A DNA stretch of 64,000 bases from Plasmodium coatneyi (lineage: Eukaryota; Apicomplexa; Aconoidasida; Haemosporida; Plasmodiidae): positions 1,488,001 through 1,552,000 of the forward strand of contig NC_033562.1 of NCBI RefSeq assembly GCF_001680005.1, written 5' to 3'. Numbering within the stretch: the stretch's first letter is position 1; each line of letters opens with the position of its first letter. Below, piece after piece: positions 1 through 10,992 of this stretch. A program made the position numbers and the translations under genes. The notes below the pieces were generated by a model that worked only from the letters and a program-made list of their open reading frames with translations, ran no database searches and was not told the origin of the DNA.

Positions 1-3000
1 TGTCGTTACTACCAATACTGGCACGACTACACGTGCTACCCCTCCTCTGCTTATTTCCATCTTTACAAATTTGTCCCTTTTTTACATCCTCCTTTGGCTC
101 ACCTTCACCTTTCGGTGAACTGGTTGCACTTTTAATACTGTTGTCCGTTGTGCCCTTCGATTCCGTCTCGGTGGTTGTTAGGTAACCATTGCTGGATGCG
201 TCCTCCCCATTGTCAGCATTGTATTCTTCGCAAGACTTGTAAATTTCGTTCCCATTTGAGGAATGGTAACCTAAGGAGTTCTTTTTTGGAGGCGGGGTTA
301 AAAGTGCTTTGCCAGAACTGATAGGCCGATTATTACTTGGGTTTCCACTTTTATTACTGCTGGCTTTACTTGCGTTGCTTTTTGTGTAGGTATAGTTGCC
401 GCTTAGAATGCTGGGCGTGCCGATGTTCGCCTTGGGGCCGAAGTAGGAGGTGGCGTTGTCGGACTTGTTCTCCGTCTTCACATCTGTGCTGGTGGCCGTT
501 TCCTCCGCATTTTCCTGGTTTTCCTCTTGCGGGTCTTCCTCCTGCGCGTTCTTCTTATTATTATTACTGTCATTGTTTTTTTTATTGTTATTGTTATTAT
601 TACTGTTACTGTTGTTATTATTACTGTTATTGCTGTTATTGTTACTGCTATTGTTACTGTTATTGTTATTGTTGCCGTTTCCGTTGCTACTACCGCCATT
701 TGCGTCACCACTACCACGGTTTCCGTTAGTATTTCCGCCATTTCCGTTACTACTGCCGTCTTTTCCATTACTGTTACCGCCTTCATTACCCACAGAGGCG
801 CTCTTTACGTTGTCGCTTAGCTTTCTTGAGAGGCGCATGGGCGGCAACATCATGTGGCCAACTTCCACCTTCTCCGCAGATGTGGCCCCAGTTCGATTCG
901 GACCAGAAGTCACACTGGAATTACTACCATTCTTTTCCTTCTCTGAAGGGGTCTCCTTTTTGGATAATTCACTGGGGTCACTTTTTGCATTGGCACCATA
1001 GACTTCGTGCACAATGGCACTGTCGCTGAAGGTGTCATTTTCATTTGAGTAAAATGAGTACACACTTTCATACGAATTTTTATTTTTCAAATCGATCATT
1101 TTGTTCATAATTCTTGGATTCGATTCATCATACTCGAGAAAAAAGGAAGAGCTATATTCCTTTTCCTTCAGACCGTAATGGAACAAGAACTCGTAATAGT
1201 TGTGTGCGCACTGTTTGGTGCGATGCTTTATAGCCGCTTCGCTGGCGGAAGCAATCTGACCATTAATCGGGGAAGATGGAGAGAAAAGATCACTTGGTGA
1301 CACTCCACCAAGAAGCGACTTCTGTGCATCTTCTAAACTGTTTCCCGAATGGGTAGTGTCGCTCCACAGCCCCTCTTTCGAATAATTAAACGTGGAAAAT
1401 AAATTATCCACATATTGGGGCTCCATCATATAGATAATATTTTTATTCATAAGATCAGAATTTGAAATGGGCACATAACGGTCATAAATATTGTTGCTAT
1501 TTCGTTTAATACAGGGTCCGCCTCTGAACAGGAAGTGTAAAAACCTCCACATGTACTGATTGGTGCATATATAATCTTTCCCCTCTTTTAAATTACTTTT
1601 CATGTGTTTTTTGTTCAGCATATATGGACTGATCGACTCGTTGTCTGACTCCTCTTCGTTATATAATTTATAGTTTGTGATGCATCCTGGGAATTCCCCA
1701 TTTGGAGTGAAGATAAAGGCCTTCAATTTGTTAAACCAATCGAGGTGTATATAATAGTGGTAGTCATTGGAGTCATTTGGGAATTTTATGTTAATATATT
1801 TCTGGTAAAAATATTGTTGCATTCTTTTCAGAAATGATAAATTTTTAGCTATGTCATCTAGCTCTTTGGTTTCTATGTTGTGGAAAAGTAACTGTAGAAT
1901 TTCTTCCCTTCTTTTGGTTGAGCTGTTGGAATTTTCTGAATGGGTATATATTTGGGAATGGTCACTTGGGGGAGGGCACAGATCATCATTTGTGGATACT
2001 TTTACCTTAGCCGTGTCATTTTCTTCATTTGGATTTTTCTCATCGTTTATTTTTTCCTCACTTTGGGATACATCACCCGGGTATGGTAAAGACTCTGAAG
2101 ATCTTTCCGTATTCCACTTACTGCACAGAACATTCATAATTTCGTACTGCGAATAATTTTTAAAAATCTCTAATTTTTTCACTTTTGGGGTTACGTCTGG
2201 GTTTTCCTTTTGTGCCTCCTCTTTGGTACGCGCAGGGTCAACGTTAACCTCCTTATGAATACTGGTCATGTTCAGCACAGGGTTTTCACATTTACTTTTT
2301 TGAAACATCTGTTGATTCATGAAGGGCGGCCTGAACCCACTGTGAGCACGCCTACTTGGTGATTTAGCTCCCCCATGGGTGATGATCTTTTTATCCGCTA
2401 TAGGGTCGACTAGATTGTTGATACTTTCGACAGAGTGCCTATTCAACCGGTCGCACTTTTGGATTATACTCGACGCAGCATTCTGAGGACTGGCGGTATC
2501 TGCACCGATGTTTAGCGTAGCTAAGTTGACTTTACTGGAGGGGGCCTCGCCACAGACGCTTTCCCTTTCATGTATGTGTGCATCATTTAGGATGTGCACA
2601 CTGGATAAATTGTTACATGTGTCAATCTCATAATCCTTCCTCGGATTGACGTCCTTTCCTATGTTATTTACATACGTCATAATGTCATTGTTTATATCTG
2701 CATGGAAGCTGGCACCACTACTCCTAGAGCCCCGCTGATTTACTCCGTCAAAGGTTTCTTCACTAGTTTTATTTACATAATTAACACTTTGTTTTTGTAA
2801 GAGAACATTGTTTGGGCTCATTTCCCCATTTTCCAAGGAATCCACCGAATGCCTTTTGTTCATAAAATTTTTTATCCCATATGTTTGTTTTTCAAATACT
2901 ACATCAGGGTTTAAGTAGCTGGCAGTTTTGTCTGCACGTTCCTCCTCTATTTCGCAAATATTATTTGCTTCATTTTCTACATTCACTTGATTTATTAACT

Positions 3001-3043
3001 TGTAATTAATGTTTTCAATGGTCAGCTTGTTGTCTTTAATCAT
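1..3043 (-). CDS. Ubiquitin-specific protease (ubiquitin carboxyl-terminal hydrolase), N-terminal part; cut by left window edge
   Basis: A single open frame starts at the ATG read on the minus strand at 3043 and stays open for 1014 codons to base 1, so the 3' part lies outside the window. Around residues 425-515 there is a DUSP-like domain: a tryptophan near the start (LDWFNKLKAF), FPGCITNYKLY, and a later segment with YICTNQYMWRFLHFLFRGGP. DUSP domains occur in ubiquitin-specific proteases, so I infer a deubiquitinase; the catalytic Cys and His boxes would lie off the left edge and cannot be checked. Residues about 720-830 are low complexity, ending in a long Asn/Ser/Gly tract (about 549-770 on the plus strand) followed by an acidic Glu/Gln stretch. 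The N-terminal 400 residues are hydrophilic with no recognised domain. The gene is the last one before the telomere-like/KIR island. From memory, P. falciparum has a USP gene in the same relative position on chromosome 9. Confidence 0.75.
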   Translation of the reverse strand, partial: MIKDNKLTIENINYKLINQVNVENEANNICEIEEERADKTASYLNPDVVFEKQTYGIKNFMNKRHSVDSLENGEMSPNNVLLQKQSVNYVNKTSEETFDGVNQRGSRSSGASFHADINNDIMTYVNNIGKDVNPRKDYEIDTCNNLSSVHILNDAHIHERESVCGEAPSSKVNLATLNIGADTASPQNAASSIIQKCDRLNRHSVESINNLVDPIADKKIITHGGAKSPSRRAHSGFRPPFMNQQMFQKSKCENPVLNMTSIHKEVNVDPARTKEEAQKENPDVTPKVKKLEIFKNYSQYEIMNVLCSKWNTERSSESLPYPGDVSQSEEKINDEKNPNEENDTAKVKVSTNDDLCPPPSDHSQIYTHSENSNSSTKRREEILQLLFHNIETKELDDIAKNLSFLKRMQQYFYQKYINIKFPNDSNDYHYYIHLDWFNKLKAFIFTPNGEFPGCITNYKLYNEEESDNESISPYMLNKKHMKSNLKEGKDYICTNQYMWRFLHFLFRGGPCIKRNSNNIYDRYVPISNSDLMNKNIIYMMEPQYVDNLFSTFNYSKEGLWSDTTHSGNSLEDAQKSLLGGVSPSDLFSPSSPINGQIASASEAAIKHRTKQCAHNYYEFLFHYGLKEKEYSSSFFLEYDESNPRIMNKMIDLKNKNSYESVYSFYSNENDTFSDSAIVHEVYGANAKSDPSELSKKETPSEKEKNGSNSSVTSGPNRTGATSAEKVEVGHMMLPPMRLSRKLSDNVKSASVGNEGGNSNGKDGSSNGNGGNTNGNRGSGDANGGSSNGNGNNNNNSNNSSNNNSNNSNNNNSNSNNNNNNKKNNDSNNNKKNAQEEDPQEENQENAEETATSTDVKTENKSDNATSYFGPKANIGTPSILSGNYTYTKSNASKASSNKSGNPSNNRPISSGKALLTPPPKKNSLGYHSSNGNEIYKSCEEYNADNGEDASSNGYLTTTETESKGTTDNSIKSATSSPKGEGEPKEDVKKGQICKDGNKQRRGSTCSRASIGSND

Positions 3044-5399
3044 TATTTAAAATGGGCGTTTCGTCAGTTTATTCTTTTTTTGAGAATTGTGTAGAATCGT
3101 TTCCGATACGCCGTCAGCTGGGAATATTCGACGTGTGGGCAGTCGTTACTGAGTCTTACAGGGCAGACGAGAGAAGGATTTACTTAATTATTCGTGAAAA
3201 ATGAAGAAGGATGAAAAAGGGAAAAAGAACAAAGTGCGATAGAATAAGGTGAAATGTGGCAAGATAAAATGCAATGTACCATGAAAATTAATCGAATTAG
3301 TCTTGCAAAATAAACTCGCGCTAATTAAAAATTCGAAAAGTACACAAAAAAAAAAAAAAAGTGAAACTTTTAAAATTGGGGCTTTAAAAGTGGTTCTAAG
3401 TGTTACGCATATGGGGAAGATGGCCATGGCCATTTAATCATGCCCAAGGCGGTTATATGCACGCACGTACACACAATTCGCTACACCCTAATCATGGAAA
3501 ACTGTGCGAAGAGGAATTTCCTTCAGTTTGATCGCCCCTCCAACTTCTGTTGCATATTATATGTATGGTGATGTACACATAGTAGTTTGATACTTGGTAT
3601 TGTGCACGCGGGACCGTTTATGGAAATATGCTCGTAAGCGGTGAAGAGGCGGGTATTTGTGGGAACACGAATTATGCAACTAGGCGAATTACATGTACCA
3701 TGGTGATGTATAACAGTGCAGCGTTGACGGGGTAAAATATGTACTTATGTGTTGCTCCAAGTATATATAAAAACTTCACCTCATCTTGGTAGAAATTACA
3801 TTTTTAGAAGAACTTTACTAAAATAGTTCTTTTTTCAAAAAAAAGGAAAAAATTGACTGCATAATATGAAAGATTTGTTTTGTTTTTTATTATTTACGCA
3901 TACAATGAACGAAAAATGCAAAAATGAAAGAAGTTTTTCGCATTGGCAATTCCATTTCATTTGCATTCGCGTTCTTTTGCGTTCTTTCGCTTTCTTTTGT
4001 TTTCTTTTATGGCAATTGTTTTTTCTATTCTTCTTATAATAGGCGCGTACCGCGATTAGTTCATTCAATTAATTTTAATGGAATTATTTTTTTTTTTCAT
4101 GTAAGGTGAATTAAATCCATATAGCATATCCTTAAAAAATAATTGTTCGTTCACCAATTGGGTATAATAATGTGACGCCGCCCCAGCGTACTTTTTATGT
4201 ACCATTTTGTGCACGTTATAAAAGTATACAGTTATTATTACCAACCAGTTATTGCCTGCCTTTTTAAATTTATTCTCTGTACGTATTTTTTCATTTTTAA
4301 TTATGTTCCGAACGAGTGAATACACCATTTCAGTGGTAGATGATACTTGGTTCATACTAGATTTAAAAAAAAAAAAAAAAAATTGTACCCTTTTTCGTAC
4401 AAGTCAAGTACATATAACTGTTATTTGTAGAAGTGTACGAGTATGAAGTACACGGGCACGCACTTATCTCTGTTTAAAAGTTTACCAACTTATTTTATAA
4501 CTTCTGTACCAATGCATGATGCACGTAGGTACATATATGTGTAGGTAAATTTATATACGTACGCTAAAAGGTGCTTGTTTATGTAGTGTACCTGTTTTGG
4601 CCCCCCTGGGTGGGACAACTTATAAAAGAGGACAATCCAATTTTCAAATGCGTAAAATTTGTTATAGGAAATTCAAAAATTGCAAAAGATAGCCACCTGG
4701 CGATAAGCCTACAGTTGTAAATCAGCTTGCAGTTTTTCTTTGCGGATATACTTTTCAGTTGTGCCTTTTTTTTTCTAATCGTATGTACATTTTTCCCATC
4801 CCCCCCCCAGCGTCGCTTCAACACCGCTGTGACAAAAAAGGGAGAAAAGGAAAAGAATACATGCAGCAAGCGTGTAGATAAGTATACATTCGATACACAT
4901 GCACATATGTACTTACAACATATGACGTATTCGAAGTCAACTGGTTTTACCTTTTATGTGATCCCCACAATTTTGTTCTTCTGCCAATTCGGTGGTAAAA
5001 AGAAAAAAAGTATGATAAATTGACTGTCCATCTAGTTAAGAAGGACGGGGTTCTCGCAGCAGATGCTGAACACGCGAAATAGTTCAATATTTAGTTGTAC
5101 CATTGGACAAAACAGACTATTCATGTTTGTATGTGTACAGAATCCCTCTACCGGGGTATTAACGTAAAATGCTGCTAAATTGTCAAATGGATGCACGATT
5201 TGTGATTCACCCATGCAAGTATAAAATATGCACCCTTGTAAAGACGAAATTGAAAAAGTGCAAGTATTAGAAAAAAGGCTCCATCCACGAAAAGGAACAG
5301 AGAAAAAGAAAAAAAAAAGGAGAAAAAAGAAAATTACCTACGGAAATTTACAAAATGGCTAACATTATAAGGAGGGAGGCAGAAAAGAAGAGGAAGGGG
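3044..5399. other. Non-coding region upstream of the USP gene
   Basis: About 2.4 kb of AT-rich DNA with short poly-A/T runs (for example 3346-3360 and 4366-4381) and only short, unsupported open frames. It should contain the USP promoter and 5' leader, since that gene points left from 3043. Purine-rich sequence near 5290-5400 leads into the telomere-like array. No RNA gene was recognised. Confidence 0.6.
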
Positions 5400-5401
5400 A
5401 G

Positions 5402-5692
5402 GTCCACGGTGTGAAAACTCGGTTCACAGTGTAGGAACTGACCTTCACGCTGTAGTAACTAAGGTTCAGGCCCTAAGAGTTAAGGTCGAGGCTGTAGAAA
5501 CTAATAACCATGGTTCAGGGTTTAGGTTTCAAGGTTTAGGTTGTATGGTTTTAGGGTTCAAGGTCTTAGGGTTTTATGGTTTAGGGTTCAGGTCTTAGGG
5601 TTAAATGTTTTAGGGTATAGGGCTTAAGGGTTTAGGGTTTACGGTTTACGGGTTCAGAGCTTAGGCTTAATGGATAGGCCTTTAAGACTTAT
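5402..5692 (+). repeat. Degenerate telomere-like array, G-rich on plus strand
   Basis: Many imperfect heptamer-like units of the form TTTAGGGTTCA / GGTTTAGG are seen on the plus strand, clearest at 5511-5660. Plasmodium telomeres are tandem GGGTT(T/C)A, so this is read as an interstitial telomeric sequence that has decayed. The G-rich strand runs left to right, the orientation of a right-hand chromosome end. It directly abuts a block of the opposite orientation after a spacer of about 60-80 bases. Confidence 0.8.
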
Positions 5693-5749
5693 AGTTCAAG
5701 TTCCAACAGAATAAATTCCCTTTTTTGATTCTTCAGTAGAGCAGTTCCC

Positions 5750-6165
5750 CAGGAACCCTAAACCCTGAAGCCTGGACCCCCAAATTTTAACCTCTAAAAC
5801 ATAAAACCTAAAACCTAAACCCTCAACTCTCAAAAAACCTAACTCCTAAACCCTAAAATATGAGCCCTAAACACTGAACCTTAAATCCTGAACCCTAAAA
5901 TCTGAGCCCTAAACCCTGAACCTTAAATCCTGAACCCTAAAATCTGAGCCCTAAGCCCTGAACCATAAACCCTGAACCCTAAAGCCTAAACCCTAAACCC
6001 TGAACCCTAAAGCCTAATCCCAGAATCCTAAAATCCTACAACTAAACCCTAAACCCAAAACCATGAACCCTAAACCCTAAAACCCTAAAAGGTGAACCCT
6101 AAACCCTGAACCTTAAACCCTGAACCCTAAACCCTGATGCCTAAACCCTGAACCCTATATCCTGG
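5750..6165 (-). repeat. Degenerate telomere-like array, C-rich on plus strand
   Basis: Units such as CCCTAAACCCTGAACC repeat through the block, the complement of the GGGTTTA telomere motif, with many one-base changes. The plus strand is now C-rich, the orientation of a left-hand chromosome end, opposite to the block at 5402-5692. A longer-period pattern is visible inside it: AAATCTGAGCCCTAAACCCTGAACC-like units recur near 5850-5960. It lies about 0.8 kb upstream of the first KIR gene, matching the known association of such repeats with SICAvar and KIR genes in P. knowlesi. Confidence 0.85.
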
Positions 6166-6949
6166 TGTAACATAAATTGTATATTTGAATATGTAACAGT
6201 AAACTTATCAGCTAGGAGGAATTAAGGTGATGAGTAGGGGGATCTATTATTTTGCGGAGATTACAAGTGGGAGAAAGAAGGGGGGGTGTCTGAAACGGGA
6301 ATAATATTATTATGGAGGTACACATATTTTTTTTGTGAAGATATGGTGCACACAATACCTGACATTATACTTTCTTCTATTTATTTCATGATTTCACACT
6401 TTCCGTCGAATAATGATGAATATGTGCACATACGAAGAAGGAGGGGAAAGGACAATAAATTATATATATAAACTGCTTAATACACATGTTAATCAATTTT
6501 CATAACCTCCCTTTATACCACTATAGAAGCATAAATAGGGAAGGTGCAACGAAGGGAATTTATGTTTTAGGAAGTTATATTTCCATGAACGTAATATAAA
6601 TGTGAGGGAAGGTACGCATAATCATATAATGTTCTCAATGTGCAAGTATAAACATGGATAATTACACTCCAATTATATAACACATAGATGAAATAAGGGA
6701 AAAGTATACAGGGGGATGTTTGATTACTCCCACTTTATTCCTATTGTGCATAGAGGTTTCGTGTATGCACAAGGTATACTTATGTTGTTTGAAGTTTTTA
6801 GGGTTCATGGAGCTAGAAGGAATAAGAACCTAGTGGACGTATATAATTACTATCTTGCGCAATGATCTCTCACATATATATTCAACTTGAACACATAAGG
6901 AATGTACATTTTAATATAGGTTCCATATAAGCAGGAATATATATGAATC
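6166..6949. other. Presumed 5' region of first KIR gene
   Basis: Roughly 0.8 kb between the telomere-like repeats and the proposed KIR start. It is AT-rich and has only one short open frame (6286-6471), with no recognisable domain. I infer that it carries the KIR promoter and 5' leader; no specific element was identified. Confidence 0.5.
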
Positions 6950-9317
6950 ATGGTGGGATGGGTAAGTGTACTATGCACTGCTCCCTATTCCAAGTGGACA
7001 TATAAATGTTGTACGTGTAATTTCTTACTAATAATTCAACGGAAGGTAAGAATAAGTATATATATAATTTATGAATAAAATTTGTAGGGACCAAGTGCAC
7101 TTACTTTATATTCCGAATGGATCTATGATATGTTAGAAAATGCGGACCCTCCTCAGGACACTAGTGGGTTAATGGGGCGGCTGGGGACCGCATTAAATGA
7201 ATATGGCAAAATTCAGGAGCAAATAGTTTTCATTATGAATGCCTGGTACCTAGTATCTAAAATGAGGAAAAGTACTTCTGCCGATAGTAATATCTGCACA
7301 TGGTTTTATTTTTGGTTGGGGAATAAGGTTCGGGGAAATAATGGGGGGGAGAATTTCTCAACTATTATGAGCGCCATATGCAATGTATTCATGAAAATTC
7401 AGGGTGAACATGACTGTAAACCTTTGGAACACCATAGCAGCGAAGGTGCCTTCTTTAAGGAAAAAATAAAATTTGAATTAGAGCAGGACTATAAACCGGA
7501 ACAGACAAAATTACTCGCTTATTATAATGCCTGCGGCAGTCAATATGAGCAACAACGGAGAAGAAACAATCTACCAGAATCGTTCCCTAATGTGCAAGAT
7601 AAATGTGGAAGGGGGAATCAAAGTGTTTCGTATTGTGAAAAATTTAGAGAAAAGTATCAAAGTTACTGCGAGGATCAGGGCAAACTATCACAATTAAAAT
7701 GCACCCCGGAATCAGTGGAACGGGGACTAACCTGGAATCCCGGTTCCTCTGGTACTGGTTCCACAAGAACCTGGAACCCAGGTTCGTCTGGTACCGGTTC
7801 TACGGGGGTAAGTGCAACCAATGGTGTTTTTAGTGTGGTGTGTGACGTATACGGAAAAAAAGGAAAAGTAGCACTGAGAAGGTTGCTCTTTCTGCTTAGC
7901 TGTGTGCTGCGCATATTAACTAACATAGACAAATTCATGTGCACATATAATATTTTCTATACGTAGTAGAATGGGAACACAGGGAATATATATATAATGC
8001 ATTCCACCCCTCCCATATTCTTCTTATTGTGACTGTAGGAAACGTGCATGAGTAAATTACCCTCAAAGAAAATGCATAAAAAATTAAGTGATGTTAATGA
8101 ACGCTGTAACGGTGGAGTGAGCACGGGAGGAGTGGAAACTGGTCTGAGTAGTATAGTGGGGGAGTACGCCACATCCCAGGGCTATGAGGATCAAGTTCTA
8201 AAAGCCTATTGTTACGTACCGAAGGGAAGTATGGAAAATTTGCCAAATAGGGAGGAACGTTGTAAGTACTTATATTATTGGATTGGTGATACACTATTTG
8301 GTACATCCAACAAGAAGGACGAATTCTCCGAAGCTATGAAAAAAGTCTACAACCAACTGCAGAAACTGAGCATTAGTGATGCATGTGGTGTTTTATATGA
8401 AGGGGGCAACATCCCTTTGGATACATTCCTAAATATGAAATTATTATATGACTACACCCAAGACTACAAAACTATAGGAACGAACATTCCGCAGATTGGC
8501 TCTTCGGGTTTTAACTGCAATAAGGAGGACTACTCCGGCTACCTAACCACAGCTGTTGAAGCATACAATAAAATGGAGCAACAGTGTGGAGACGGAGGTG
8601 GAAATGGCACTAAGGGGTGGTGCACTTCCTTTAAGAGCACGTTTGAACAGAAAGAGGAAGGTGCTCTTAGCAGCAACTCAATTCCGATTCCATCCGTATT
8701 GAGGTGCCAATTGGAGAAAGGAACAAGAGCAGCAGATTGTAAAGTAGGATCTACTTCTCCGAGGAGGAAGAGTCAAGTGTCAGGGGACGGTGCTATAGAA
8801 TCCCCTGAAACAAGCAACACCCCTACTGTTACAGCTGTTTCTTCTGGAGTAGCAGCAATAGGATTACCTGCATTAGCTCTCCTTTTATATAAAGTAATTG
8901 TGCCTCAATATATATTTAAAATATATAAAAAATAATGCAGAGTGTACACTAAATATTTATTTCTTCCCTTTGGAACAGTAAATGTTAATATATATGTGTT
9001 ATATATATGTGCTGTATGTACTTTTTTTTCTTCCTTCCCTACTTCAGTACACTTCTTTATTCTCTGGAATACGTGGTACCCTTTCCGGTGGGAAGAGCAG
9101 AAGGGGAAGGAGATCTGTTAGGCAAGACTTAAACGCATTCTCAGACGACTCGAGAACAGAATACTCCACAGAAGCTTCAACAACATATTCGACAATAGGT
9201 TCTACGGAAGAATCTACCGTATATGATGGTGGTAGGCCACCATCTAGAAGAAGAGGACGAACAAGTAATGATAGAAGACCAGGAAACAGGAGCAATATTA
9301 GTTATCAACGTATGTAG
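6950..9317 (+). CDS. KIR family variant antigen with two KIR domains (kir 1)
   Basis: Four exons, all joined in phase 0: 6950-6961 (codes MVGW, least certain), 7088-7807 (ends at a GTAAGT donor), 8039-8893 and 9048-9317, giving about 618 residues. Exon 2 and exon 3 each encode a KIR-type ectodomain, sharing an aromatic-W-[LI]-G-[DN] motif (FYFWLGNKV; LYYWIGDTL) and spaced cysteines. The end of exon 2 has two copies of a 13-residue repeat (TWNPGSSGTGSTR). Exon 3 ends in a membrane span (about VAAIGLPALALLLYK). Exon 4 is a Ser/Thr/Arg-rich tail starting YTSLFSGIRGT and ending ISYQRM, typical of KIR proteins. KIR products are thought to be shown on the infected red-cell surface and to vary between parasites. 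No signal peptide is visible, as usual in this family. Domain 1 is the more diverged: it lacks the paired cysteines seen before the W motif in the other copies. Confidence 0.88.
7718..7807 (+). repeat. In-frame tandem repeat inside kir 1
   Basis: Two near-identical 39-base units encode TWNPGSSGTGSTR and TWNPGSSGTGSTG at the end of the first ectodomain exon, just before the donor site at 7808. It forms a Gly/Ser/Thr-rich linker between the two KIR domains. The second unit differs from the first at several silent positions, so it is not a very recent duplication. Confidence 0.85.
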
Positions 9318-10700
9318 CGTCACACATTGTATATCTGTGAAAGCACACATTGTAACACATTGTGTTTGAAATGTAACACCTGGAAAGGGAATGTTTCCTT
9401 CCCGAGGAGACATAAATAACCGCTATGCTCATATATAGTTAACAAGGTTACAAAGACATTCTTCCTTTCCTTTGCTCCTTTCTTTTTTTCTTTTATTCCT
9501 TTTTTTTTGTATTGTATTAAGGTGCTCATGTTAATGTGCAATTAATATGGGCCAAAAGAAAATTTTTTTTCCCTACTTCATTGATTTGTGGACAAACTTT
9601 TTAATTCATTCAATTGTTTGCAACATTTTAATTGACGGTCCAAAATGTTTATTTATTTTTTTACAAATTTTTATCTTTGTAATTTTTTTTATTTTAATAT
9701 AATAATTTGTTTTTTCCTTCTACTTTAAGTTCTAATTATGGACATATTTGAAAAAAGTTTTTCAAAAATTGAGCGCGGGTTCGCGCGAACCTTTGCGAGG
9801 GTCAACAGCGGTTCATTTCGACCCTTTCTTTTATGTTATACACATTTTTTAGATGTGCAGTTCACACAAAACGAGAATAATAGTCCCTGCATAAAAGAGA
9901 AAGGGAATGTTTCCTCATTCCTTGTGTGTTTATTAGACTGTAAGTACAATATTAGTCCAAAAAAATGCCCTAATAAATTTGTCAAGGAAAATTAGCAAAA
10001 AAGCGAGGACTACTTTTTTTTCCGTTTATTTGATGAAATGAATACGTACAACACTTCGCAAAGTATATGATACACACTTTTGTGTTCACACCCCTTCTTT
10101 TATTCCACATGATGAACCTTTCTGCTTGATGCAATAAATGAGCTTAAACAGAGCGCGCAAGTATGACATGTATTAGTCAAATGAGGTGCGTATATGTAAA
10201 CACGCGCAACACACTTGTTCTGTTTCCTTTTCCGTGTCCGTGAAAAACATTGTTCCTTCTTTGCGCGCGAATAAATGAAATCAAAGAACGAATGAAGATT
10301 TCGGCGGAATATATAAAGGGGCAAATGGAAAAAAACGTACTCTCCACACTGCTCAAAAAAGGGGAAAGCGCAGACGAGGAAGTTGTATGAGAATTGTATA
10401 AAATGTATATGGCCATAAAAAGGCACTATTTTGATAAAGGCTTGTAGAGCCCAGTTGCGTTGTAATCCATCCATTTTTCAAATGTTGGCCATTTTGGACA
10501 TTTTGGTGTAAAGTATGTACTTTTATAGGTTGTGCAACGATCATGCATTTTTTTTCGAATGTTCGCCACTTTTTCTGCGTGCAACTTCCTTAAAAATTTT
10601 ATATTTGGACTTTCGCAACTAGAATTTCAATCCACCTATTTTACGTGAGGAACAAAGTGGGGATTGAGCTTCCCGGAAAGGGGGAGAGTTCACACTTTCG
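9318..10700. other. Non-coding spacer downstream of kir 1
   Basis: AT-rich sequence with poly-T runs (for example 9488-9520 and 9660-9720). The longest plus-strand frame, 9738-9995, has no recognisable domain and no splice partners. The minus-strand frames at 10100-10544 are Phe/Tyr-rich AT-driven frames. I see nothing functional here beyond the likely 3' end of kir 1. Confidence 0.5.
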
Positions 10701-10707
10701 TTGATGC

Positions 10708-10992
10708 AAGGGGTGTTAGAATGAAGGGTTGCAGGTGTTAGAATGAAGGGTTGCGGGTGTTAGAATGAAGGGTTGCGGGTGTTAGAATGAAGGGTTGCGG
10801 GTGTTAGAATGAAGGGTTGCGGGTGTTAGAATGAAGGGTTGAGGGTGTTAGAATGAAGGGTTGCGGGTGTTAGAATGAAGGGTTGCGGGTGTTAGAATGA
10901 AGGGTTGCGGGTGTTAGAATGAAGGGTTGCGGGTGTTAGAATGAAGGGTTAGGGGTGTTAGAATGAAGGGTTAGGGGTGTTAGAGTGAAAGG
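10708..10992 (+). repeat. 22-bp minisatellite, 13 copies, telomere-derived
   Basis: The unit GGGTGTTAGAATGAAGGGTTGC repeats head to tail; the phrase GTTAGA recurs every 22 bases from about 10714 to 10979, giving 13 copies. Copies differ at only a few positions: GCAG, GCGG, GAGG or AGGG at the unit end. The last two full units read AAGGGTTAGGGG and the array runs into TTCAGGGGGGTTGACC and AAGGGTTTGTAG, which are telomere-like. I infer that the minisatellite grew from degenerate GGGTTTA repeats. It lies between the two KIR genes, G-rich on the plus strand. Confidence 0.92.

Noticed and set aside
337..1001. Several long plus-strand frames rich in Cys/Tyr, Leu or Val/Ile/Thr
   Set aside because: They are the complement of the Asn/Ser/Gly repeat region of the USP gene; repeats keep all frames open.
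6286..6471. Short plus frame before kir 1
   Set aside because: 61 residues, no KIR-like sequence and no splice partner in phase; likely chance.
9738..9995. 85-residue plus-strand frame between the KIR genes
   Set aside because: No domain, no signal peptide and no splice partners; flanked by poly-T spacer.
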